From Progne subis subis (Eukaryota; Chordata; Aves; Passeriformes; Hirundinidae), in the NCBI GenBank assembly GCA_022316685.1, contig JAKJHU010001074.1, positions 1 to 64,000 of the forward strand: a stretch of 64,000 nucleotides of DNA, in the 5' to 3' direction. Both the position numbers and the translations under genes were made by a program. Shown in pieces: positions 34,001 to 46,000 of this stretch (position 1 is the first letter of the stretch; each line of letters opens with the position of its first letter). The notes under the pieces are model-generated. The model searched no databases and had not been told where the DNA came from. It was given only the letters and a program-made list of their open reading frames with translations.

Positions 34001-37000
34001 CACAGGAGAGGGCAGAATTATCCAGAGAGACCTTAAAGGACTTTCAAACCCAACAACCCACAAAATCTGACCTGTCTGGTGTTTGCCAACGGGACCATGC
34101 TGCCAGGAGCTGAACATCTGGCTCCTATCAACAGGACAAAGTCCACTCGAGTGTATCTGGAGCAGAGGGATTCAGTTCTGCTTTAAACTCAGCTCCTCAG
34201 AAAAGCAGAATCCTGTCCTCCACATCAGGAGAATTAATGATCCTCACTCTCGTTAAGGACCTGATTTAAAGTTCCTCCATTCACCACACAGACAGCCAGC
34301 AAATCAATCCAGCATTTAAACCCCCCCTGAAAACTTAATCCCATTTAGCACAGACTGCTGACACAGACCTTTGACCTGCCTCTCTCTCTTTGGGTCTGGC
34401 TTTACGAGTGACCTGATCCAAGCTCACGATTTGGGAGCAGCAAAATCCTGGATGCAAACAACAACCCACCGGTGTCCAGGGAGAGGACTCACCGAAGCAG
34501 CAGCTCTTTGGGCAGTTTTTTGTTGATCGCAGCTTCATCGTTGTTTGAGAACATCTGCAAACACAAAAAAAGGGCACAATTTAGCCAAATATCAAGGGAA
34601 CGAACCCTGCTTTACCCCAGGGAAGAAGTGGTTGGTTAAAGAGGCTGTTTCCAGATACCTGGACCAGTAAACTTCTCACAGATAAATTCTGTGCTGCAGC
34701 TTTCCAGCTCCTGCACTGGACCACAGCTGGACGGAGCATTACAACAAAAATATCTTAAAACACGGTGCAAGGATGCGCTGGGGATCGAGAAATTAAACAT
34801 AAACTGAGATTTGCAGCTGTTGCAGGGAATGAAATGATAATTAGGATGTGGCTGTGAGCTGGCACTGACTGGGGAGGCACAGACACATCGAAACTGGGAG
34901 GTTTTACAGACCAGACATCTGCGGTTTGGTCTGTAAAGAGGAGAGGAAGAGGAGCCTAAATATCCACCAGACAGAGGTGGAAGGTGCAGGTGCAGCAGGG
35001 TTGGTTTCTGTGACGGAAAAGGTGCTGGTGAACAGAGAAACAACAAAGCCTTGCAGAGCCGGAACGTTCTGCCAGCGCTCAGGAGCTCTGGGACAAACAG
35101 GACAGATTTTTAAACCACCAAGAATGGTTTAAAGCGAGTCCTGATCTTTGGTGCTGCAGGAGGAGGGATAATCCTGGGAAAGCTCTGTGTTCTTCCAAGG
35201 CAATGAGGCCAGAGCTGGTTCTTGTATCACTACAAATCCATGGACAACACCTGATGCACCTGGAATGGACTTTGGGACCAGGTAAAAGCATCTCAGACAC
35301 TCTAAGAACAAGAGACGCTTCTCTATTCCAAGGAGTCCCAAGGAAAACAGAGAGCAAAGCCTCACGAGGCTCTTGAGAAGAATCTAAATAAAAACAGTTC
35401 TAAGATTTGGTATTGCCTTGCTGTGGGGAAAATCCAGCACCTCCCAAATATCCCGTACCTGAGCATGGATCCATCACATCCCAAAAATCCTGTCCCTGAG
35501 CATGGATCCAATCCCATCACATCCCAAACATCCTGTACCTGAGCATGGATCCATCACATCCCAAATATCCTGTACCTGAGCATGGATCCATCACATCCCA
35601 AACATCCTGTACCTGAGCACAGATCCAATCCCATCACATCCCAAACATCCTGTACCTGAGCATGGATCCATCACATCCCAAATATCCTGTACCTGAGCAT
35701 GGATCCATCACCTCTCAAACATCCTGTACCTGAGCATGGATCCATCACATCCCAAATATCCTGCACCTGAGCATGGATCCATCACCTCCCAAACATCCTG
35801 TACCTGAGCATGGATCCATCACATCCCAAACATCCTGCACCTGAGCATGGATCCATCACATCCCAAAAATCCTGTCCCTGAGCATGGATCCAATCCCATC
35901 ACATCCCAAAAATCCTGTACCTGAGCATGGATCCATCACATCCCAAAAATCCTGTACCTGAGCATGGATCCATCACATCCCAAACATCCTGTACCTGAGC
36001 ATGGATCCATCACATCCCAAACATCCTGTACCTGAGCATGGATCCATCACATCCCAAACATCCTGTACCTGAGCATGGATCCATCACATCCCAAATATCC
36101 TGTACCTGAGCATGGATCCATCACATCCCAAATATCCTGTACCTGAGCATGGATCCATCACATCCCAAATATCCTGTACCTGAGCACAGATCCAATCCCA
36201 TCACATCCCAAACATCCTGTACCTGAGCATGGATCCATCACATCCCAAATATCCTGTACCTGAGCATGGATCCATCACATCCCAAAAATCCTGCACCTGA
36301 GCATGGATCCATCACCTCCCAAAAATCCTGCACCTGAGCATGGATCCATCACATCCCAAACATCCTGTACCTGAGCATGGATCCAATCCCATCACATCCC
36401 AAACATCCTGTACCTGAGCACGGATCCAATCCCATCACATCCCAAACATCCTGTACCTGAGCACGGATCCAATCCCATCACATCCCAAACATCCTGTACC
36501 TGAGCACAGATCCAATCCCATCACATCCCAAACATCCTGTACCTGAGCACAGATCCAATCCCATCACATCCCAAACATCCTGTACCTGAGCACGGATCCA
36601 ATCCCATCACATCCCAAACATCCTGTACCTGAGCACAGATCCAACCCCATCACCTCCCAAATATCCTGTACCTGAGCACAGATCCAATCCCACCACAACT
36701 TAACACAAAACCCAGTGTGAAAATCCAATGTGCTGCCACTAAATGTCCCTTTAACTGCTCCAGCTGGTGATGGAAAACTGGGAATTGAGGACCACCATCA
36801 CCCCCAGAGAACAGCAGGATTTCAGAGTCACACGCTGTGCTCCCAAATCCCAGCCTGCTTTTGAATTATCCCAAGAGCCAGAGCACGGTGCTGAAGTGGG
36901 AATTCTCGAACTCCCTTCCCCAGAATGTCAGCCAGCAGAAGTGTTGCCCTCCCCACAGACCCTTTTATCACTTCCCACCAGGAATATCACAAGTCCCGAG

Positions 37001-40000
37001 CAGAAACCAGACCGGCAGCTCTCAGCCCAATTTGCTGCTAATTAAGCAGAGGTTTTGTCATTCCCAGCTCCAGGGGCTCTTCCCTCCCATCTCCAGGTGA
37101 CTCTGGAGCCACAGTGGGTGGGGACAGTCATTCCTAAGGCTGGGAGAGCAGCACCTGCACATTCTGGGATGGGACCAGCTAATTAAATTGATTAGCTGAT
37201 TGATTAGGAGCTCGAGGAAATTATGGAGGGAGCTCGAATGGAGGAGGAATGCAGAGGAATTATTCATGGGAAAACGCGACGTGATTCCTCTCCCCCAGTG
37301 ACAGGAGCACACAGGCAGACCCAAACCCTTTCCCACCACCCTCCAGACCTTGAATCAGGACTCTCCTCCCCAAAAAAGGAACAGAGAAATTAAAGGAGCA
37401 ATCAAAGAGCAGGAGCGGGCTTCCAAAAAGGAACCAGAGCAGGAAGGTTAAAACAGAGATCCCAGAAGCAGCCAGGAGCCTCCTCTGCCTGATCACAGGG
37501 AATTCTGCCCATCAAATCCCTCAGCAGGAAAACCTCACCTCAGTCCCAGCGCAAATCCCATCCCCAGACTGGTTTCTGCAGGAGTTTCCCTTTGACCAGC
37601 ACTAATCGAAAGGAATGTTTGTTTTTTTGTCTTACTAAAAATAGCCCTTGGACTCAAACCCTGACGGGGCCCAGGCAAGATGGGCTCCGTGGAAAACCTC
37701 GGCTCTGGAATTCTCCCTCCCCTGGAACGCCGGGAAGAGCCAGGATGAATCTCCAGACCTGTTTTCTCCAGCCTTCCTTCAAAGCCTGAGGCTCAGATGG
37801 CAGAGGCTGGGTGAAAACGGGCTGGAAATGGGATTTTGCTAAGTCATGGCAGCAAGGGCAGCTAAATTTACCAGGGATGTGGGGACCTTCTGGCAAGTCC
37901 ACACAAAAATAAAGCTCTGAAAAAAAAATGTCAGAGGCTATTCTAGATTTCCAGGCTTTCAAAACGCTTCAAGGGATAAAAGCTAAATGCCCCAAGTTTG
38001 CTTCTCCTAAAATCTCTTTTTATCTTCTTTAATACCAGGTGTTGTCCAAAAGAAGGAATTATTCTGGACAGGACACAGAAAACCACATTTTTCTTGTATG
38101 CAAATACTCAATTCTGCGCCAAACGTGGAATCCTCCACCAAGAAGCAACTTTGCTGCTGTGTGAAGCCACGTGGGGGATCGGGAAGAAATTCCTCCCTGT
38201 GAGGGTGGGGAGAGGCTGGGATGGAATTCCCAGAGCAGCTGTGGCTGCCCCTGCATCCCTGGGAGTGTCCCAGGCCCGGCTGGATGGGGCTGGGAGCAGC
38301 CTGGGATGGTGAAAGCTGTCCCTGCCCATGGCAGGGGGTGGGACTGGATGGGATTTAAGGCCCCTTCCAAACCAAAGCATTCCATGATTTTATGATTGCA
38401 TCCTGTGCTTTTTAACACCTCCCACCGTCCCAGGGTGCCTTGGGCACTGCCAGGGATGGTGAGTCCATTTCCTCTCTGGAAAAACCATCCCAGGGTTTTC
38501 CCATCCTCACGGGGAGGAATTTTTCCCGACCATCCAATGCAGCTCTGCTTTCTCAGTTTGAAGCCGTTCCCCTTGTCCTGCCCCTGGAATTCCTGCTGGA
38601 ATTTCAGCAAAGCCAACACGGCGTCAGCCCGCTCTGAACCCAAGCACTTTAAAGCAGAAAACTCAGATCTCGATGGAGAAAGGGATGAAAATAATTCAAA
38701 GCTTCAGGGGATTAGTGGCTGCAAGGTTAGAGGGGGCACCTGGGTCAGTTGTGACAGCGAGGGACAGAATTATCCACCTTGACTGTTCATTCCAGGGAAA
38801 AAGAACCTGGATCCAGCACCTCTGGAGAGCCTGGGAAGCACCAACACAACACCAAGGGCACCAGAGAGAGGGGAAGGACACCAAGGGAGACACAGGGAGG
38901 TGGTGACACCCATTTCATGTACAAAAACCAACCAAGAGACGCCCTCAGAGGTGGGCAGGAAATAAAAGCCAGAAACGTTCCCAGAAACAAAACCAGGAGA
39001 GTGCTGCACGTCTCTGTGTTAGGCAAAGCTCACTGCCAAAGAAACAAGGCAGAATTTAAAACCATAATCTACGAAATATTAGCAAATATTCTGACTTTAA
39101 ACCGCTCCAGCTTGTTTATTTGTGGGACAGAAACCGTGCGAGATGATGAAGTTGCAGGTAATGGGGTGCTGAGGATGAAACTGCAGCTGCTGTGAGACCT
39201 GGAGCTCACTGCCCTCATGGGCCCCTTCCAACTCAGGATATTCCAGGGTTCTGTGAGCCCTGATCCACGAGGAAAAGCTGACCAGACCCTCCACAACTGC
39301 ACATAACCACAGGAAATTAAGCAATTCGAACCGAGCCAGAAAACTGCAATTATTAATTACTTAGAGAGCAAATAATGTGCTCTGGAAACTGGTTTTAGGT
39401 TGGGAAAGGTGGGGAATCAACTGCTGATGGCAGAAATTAAGGATTACATCCACGGCTTGAATATTTTCAAGCCTACCCAGTCTGTGTCAAGACACTTTGG
39501 AGAAGAACATTCCAAGCTCCCAAAGTCTTTTGTGTTCTGAAAGCTCTATGTGAATTTGTTCAGAGTTTAAACCCTGAGATGCACTGGGAGGTTTCTCCAG
39601 CTGTAAGGCTGCTGGCTCCCAGCCCAAATTCCAGGATTCCTGGTCGAATTTGTACCAATTTTATCTGCTATGGTCCACAAGGAGATGAACAAGCCCGGTA
39701 CAGTCACTGACACAAGACACGACTCGCATCAAACCTCACCCACAACTCCAATCTAATGAAAAAAACTGAGCACAAACCCCAAAACAACAGGAAAAACGTG
39801 GATTTCACTTCCTCTGGAAAATCTCAGTGAAGCTTTGAGACGACTGCTTCTGAACGTGATCAATATGTACCGACACCTTGCCTCGAGTTCTGCTCATTTT
39901 GGGAAAAAAAAATTCCACCGCTGTGACAAGGCTCAAACAACAGAGACGTGAGAGGCATCGGTTCCCTTCCCAGGACAAGATTTCGGGAAGCAGCAGCTGG

Positions 40001-43000
40001 AGCAGGCTGAGCTGCCTTCCTGGAGGCAAAGAAAATATTACACTGCAGAGATAAGTCACAGCGAAGTGACAGCGAAATCCAAGGGCTCCTCGGAGGACGC
40101 CATCCAAAGAACTAAGTTGTTTACATCCACAAGCAGCTCCAACCGAGGGAATTTTCCCTCCAGCCTGTAGTTACACAGGGAATTTTATTTAAAAACCCGT
40201 CCAGTTTAATCTGCATTAAGTCTCCGAGGAAATGGCTGGCTGCTGGATGAGGCCAGGCTGTCACAAGCTCTGGCTGTGGCCGTCGGGATGCTCCAGGGGG
40301 ATCGGGAGGGACGGGAATGCAGGCGCTGCCCTCCTGCCCCAGCCACGCTCAGCCAAAATCCTGACTAAGCAGGACAAGCAGAAATAGACCCCGGCCAAAA
40401 AAGGCTTATTACAGGCTTAATATTCCTAAAAATAGCTGGATAGGCAGGGGACTGGATGGGCACCGTCGCATCGCTGATTCCTCCGTCGTTGTGTGGTTGG
40501 GGGAGCTTAAATTCCTTGCTGGGATGGGGGAGCTACCTGAGCCCAGCCTGCGTTTGGGACACATTAAATAAAGAGCCTTTTCTGAGGTTTTCTGAACCAG
40601 CAAGGATCCAGACCGCAGTCAAACCCTCCAGGAATGGAGCCCGGGGTGAAGCTCTTCCCACCGCACATCGCTCGGTGCAGAACTGCCCCCGAGGGAAATC
40701 CCTCGCTGATGGATGGGCAAAGGGACAAGGCCCTGCCGCTGCCTCCAGAAAGGAAAACTCCACGGGCACAGGTGAGACACCAAAACCCCGCTGATGCCAC
40801 AACTCCCGTTCCAGCTGCCATGTGTCCGTATCCCACTGAGAGTGAACCCCTCCGGAACCTGCTGCCGGGCACCAAATGGGCACATTCAGCCTCTTTCTGT
40901 TCACCTGTTCGGTTCTCCTCCCCCAGTCCTGGCTGCCAGACAGTTCTCCCCAAACCAACCACCCCAAATCCTCCCTGTGCCCAGCTGAAATCCCAATTCC
41001 GGCCCCACCACAGCCCCGAGTTACCCGACGGGCACCTGGTGACATCGAGCGGCGGCTCCCGGGTGGCCCTGGCAGGACCTGGAGCAGCCTGGGCACAGCT
41101 GAGGGAGGCAGCAGCTCGCAGTTAATCAGCTTTGATTCCCCACGAGCTGTCCCCGGAGCCGAATGAGAAAAAACACCTCCCCTAAGGTCAGGGGGATGGC
41201 GGGGATGGGGCGAGGGCTGGGCAGCACCAGCCCCAGCGGGAGCCTCAGCTGCCCGCAGGTGACAGCGGAACTCTTGGGGACACCCGAGCACTCGGGGACC
41301 CAGCACGGATTTCGGATGGAAAACGGCGCTGCTCCTCTCACACACGCACCCGCCGAGGTTTTAGCGCCGTCCGTAAGAATGACATCCAGAGCGGAAAAAA
41401 AGGAAAAGTATAAATAAGGCAAAGGCTTCCTGACTTTCCCAGGACAGCCTATGGCACAGGCCCTGGCCATAAAACACCCACGGGTTTTATTTTTATCTTT
41501 TTAGAAGCACCTTTTAGCAGGGCAACAATTTACTACAAATACACTTAGAATGGATCAAAAAAAAAAAGAAAAAAAAAAAAAAAATCCAATCCCAAAACCT
41601 GAGACACGATTCATTTATTTTCAGCCTAAACCCAAGACTTACCCAGCTCTCTGAGGCTCATCACAGTTCAAATGAGCTGCTTTGATGAATTATAGTTCTG
41701 CCCCTCCCCAACACCTGCAATTCTGTTATTATTACTGGCAATATTATCATTATTACTATTATTATTATTGGTAATAAGGTGCTTTTTCACTGCTGGGTTT
41801 GTATCCAGCTATTATATAAGAAGAGGCTGGGATCATTGGCATAAATATTGGGAAATAAAGTCAAACGATGGTGTCTTAAACAAAACAAAACAAAAAAAAA
41901 ATCCACCTGAGTTGAGGTGTGAGTGGCACGAGGGGAGGAAAACTGCGGCATCAGGCAGGGATGGGCCTGGCCCCTCCTCAGAGCCGTGCAGATCCAGGTT
42001 TCACCCCAGGATCAGGGAGGAAAAAACCCTCCCAGCGCCGACTTTCCCAACGGTGTGACTCAAAGGAAGCTCCCAGCCAGCGAAAACAGTAATTACCGCA
42101 GTGTCCCAAGCCCCAATTAATGAGGTGTCCAAAATAAATGGGATGCGCCCGTGGGTGCCGGCTCCCAGTCCCTTTCCCGGCACGCAGGCAGGCGATGCGG
42201 GACGGGCACAGCCCCTGTCCCCAGGGCCACCAGGGCTCCCCAAAACGTCCCTCGGAGGAGCTGCTCCAACCAGCAGCTCCCTGTGAAACCATCCCCGGGA
42301 TCCCTGTGCTGTTCACCGCCGGGAAATCCCTCCCTGGAGTCAGACAGGAAATCGTGGAATGGTTTGGGAGAGCCTTAAAGCTCATCCAGCGCCACCCCTG
42401 CTGTGGACACCTCCAGGGATCCAGGGGCAGCCACAGCTTCTCTGGGCACCCTGGGCCTCCCCACTCTCCCTGCCAGGAATTCCTTCCCAATATCCAAATC
42501 TCTCCTCTTTTAGTTTAAACTCCTTTTTCCTTATCGTTATCTGGAAAAAGTCGCGTTGCCCCCGCTGGGGGGTGGAACTGGATGAGCTTTAAGGCCCTTC
42601 CAACCCCAAATATCCTGGGATTCTGTGAGGTCAGTTTGCCAGGGCCAACGTTCCCGTTGTCACCCAAGCCATTCCCACAGCTCCTGGCAGAGGGAGAAGG
42701 AAGAAGCGAATCCTATTTGGGGCAAAAATCGCAATAAGAATTTGGGACACCAGCACTGCCTCAGGTGTCACAGGCTGAGGCCAAAAGCCAATTTCCTGGT
42801 GGACCCTTCCCAATCTCCCTGGGCCAAGCCCCTTTTGCACAACCAATTGGACTTTTGCTTCCAAATCTCCCCAAATCCCTCTTCCCTCTCCTCGAGCCAC
42901 AGGAGCAGCAGGGTGGGTGTGTGAAACACAACCTGTGGTTTACATTTCTTCCTATCTCATCATTCCAACAACCACTTTGAACCAAATAAATTAAGAGTTT

Positions 43001-46000
43001 ATTATTCACCAGCCCAAACGAAGCGCTGCTTTAAGGAGTGTTACGTGTGATGTGGCACGACGCTGAAATTAAATGAGGGTGGGGGAGTGAACAGGAATAT
43101 GGAAAATCCATCAGCTTGGACACCCCCCCTCCCAAAATCTTTATTTTTTACAGTTTTTCTCATTATCTATGAGCCACACTGTCAGACACTATCCCAAAAA
43201 AAAATCCCGTTTCAGCTGTGCCACCTCAGGTGTTCCCTGGGTTATGTCACCAACTTCTCTTCCCATATAAAATCAAATTCCTCGGTGCTACATCACTTTT
43301 TGCAAGGAGAGTCAGAGCAAAGTTCCCCCTGCTCCCTGCCCTGCTTGTGTCCCTCTGTTTGCACAACCTCCATTCCTGGGAACAGTAAAACCCCAGCCAG
43401 GAGCACAAGGAGCAGGGACAACCCCAGAGGGGTCAGCCCTAAAGCCGAAAATACAAAACCCCCTGAAAATACAGGAGCAGCGTTTCAGAGGCAGGAACGC
43501 AGCAGATTCCAAAATGGGATTAGGGTCAGTGAGATTATTCAGTTCAGCTTTCTGAATACAGACAGGATTAATTATTAGAAGGCAACTCGATTTTGGAGCA
43601 TGGGAAGTTTCCCATTTTGCATCCAGCTTGGCTCACTTCACATCCCTAAAATCGAACAAGACCTGGGAGCTGCAGAGGTTCAGAAGGGTCAGAATTCCCA
43701 GACACCAAGGACTCTGAATCCAGAAATGCCACGGATGGATGCATTTCTCTGGCTGAAGGTGCTCACAAGGCTCACCACAGACTCTCATTCCTCAGAGACA
43801 CCCCTGGAATTCCCAAAATTTCACTCCCAACAGGACAAACTGCCCCACGGACACACGCCGCTCACAGCCAGGAGCAGCTCCTGCTCACTTGGAGGGTTTG
43901 GAGACTCCCAGAGGAAGCTGGAAAGGATGGAGCTTTCTGTGTGCTGTTGTTTTTGAGGATGTGGAGGAGACTACACGGATGGTTCAGCCGGGGGAAGGAA
44001 AAAACAAAAAAAGAACTGGAATTATTTAATCCTAACGTGGCTGAGGCAAAGCCAGGACAGCTCCAGGTGACATCCCAGGGCAGGGGAACATGGACAAGGT
44101 GGATTCAGGAAGTGCTGAGAACTTGGGCCTTGCTCAGTGAGTCCTCCAAGAGCATCAGGGCTCACCCAGAAGCACAGGAGATGCCTCCCCTCCTCTCTGC
44201 TGTGACTTCATCAGGCAGGAAGCAGAGAAATCCCAAATCTAAGCAGGGATTGGGATCTGTCGGAGCGTGTTCCACGTGAAACCGACACCACAGAGAATTA
44301 GGAGTCAATCTGGGTAATGTTTTCCCTTTTTGTTTGCTTTGCTGCAGTAAGTGGTGATTTTCTCTGCGGTGGCCACACCTCCTGTAAAGGGACTAATCCG
44401 GGTCCGCTCCTGGGGCCGGGCATGGCATTCCCAGGAAAAAGGGAATCCCACTCTTCCTGGAATCAGAATCCCACACTCAAGTCCAATTCAAGGAGCTTGG
44501 CCCATATTCCACACCACGTTTTATTCCCACAGCAAGGAATTATCATCACTGACCCCCCCTCAACTGGATTTGTGAATTACCCAACAACAATGGCTCAGGA
44601 ATCTGTTTACGTGGCTCCACAAAAGACAATAAACCAAGTGCAAACCCAAGCCAGCCTCCCCCTCCACAATTCAGCCGTTAACTCAAGCCTGGAACACGCA
44701 CAGCGCATCAGCCACGGCCCCACACCGGGCTGGTTTTACCCCAAAATAAGATTCCAGACTCGAATGCCCGACTTCCCCCTGCTCAGCCACGGGAGCTACC
44801 CTGGCACTATCCAGGGGAGGAAGAGGAAGGAAGAAGACCCATTGCCTTCATGACCTGACAATATTCCACAGCTCTGAGCAGCAGCTCCCATTCTCCAGAC
44901 ATTTCAGCCCAATTTTCTCCCTGTCCCATGAAATGTGAACTCTCACAGACCTCTCACTGGCAAAGCACAACAATTACAAACTGGTTTCTAGGGAGCAGAG
45001 AAGAGTTTCCACCCATTCTGCCCCTCTGGAAAATAAATCTATTTCTAAGGGTGAGCGCACGTTTTGGAAGCTCTTCTGACCAACACAAAACCGATGGATT
45101 TAAAGGAAAACAGCTCTGAAACTCCCCGGGTTACCCAGGTGAGCGGGTCAGGGATCATCCACGCTGGGGTAATGAAGGATGCCTTGGATTTATAACCGTG
45201 GAATGGTTTGGGATGGAAGGGACCTTAAAACTCATCCAGGGGCAGGGGCAGGGACATCTTCCAGTGTGCCAGGGTGCTCCAAACCCCGTCCAGCCTGGCC
45301 TGGGACACTCCCAGGGTCCAAACCCCATCCAGCCTGGCCTGGGACACTCCCAGGGTCCAAACCCCATCCAGCCTGGCCTGGGACACTCCCAGGGTGCTCC
45401 AAACCCCATCCAGCCTGGCCTGGGACACTCCCAGGGTGCTCCAAACCCCATCCAGCCTGGCCTGGGACACTCCCAGGGTGCTCCAAACCCCATCCAGCCT
45501 GGCCTGGGACACTCCCAGGGTGCTCCAGACCCCATCCAGCCTGGCCTGGGACACTCCCAGGGTGCTCCAAACCCCATCCAGCCTCGCCTGGGACACTCCC
45601 AGGGTGCTCCAGACCCCGTCCAGCCTGGCCTGGGACACTCCCAGGGTGCTCCAGACCCCATCCAGCCCGGCCTGGGACACTCCCAGGGTGCTCCAAACCC
45701 CATCCAGCCTGGCCTGGGACACTCCCAGGGTGCTCCAGACCCCATCCAGCCTGGCCTGGGACACTCCCAGGGTGCTCCAGACCCCATCCAGCCCGGCCTG
45801 GGACACTCCCAGGGTGCTCCAAACCCCATCCAGCCTGGCCTGGGACACTCCCAGGGTGCTCCAGACCCCATCCAGCCTGGCCTGGGACACTCCCAGGGTG
45901 CTCCAGACCCCGTCCAGCCCGGCCTGGGACACTCCCAGGGTGCTCCAAACCCCATCCAGCCTGGCCTGGGACACTCCCAGGGTGCTCCAGACCCCGTCCA

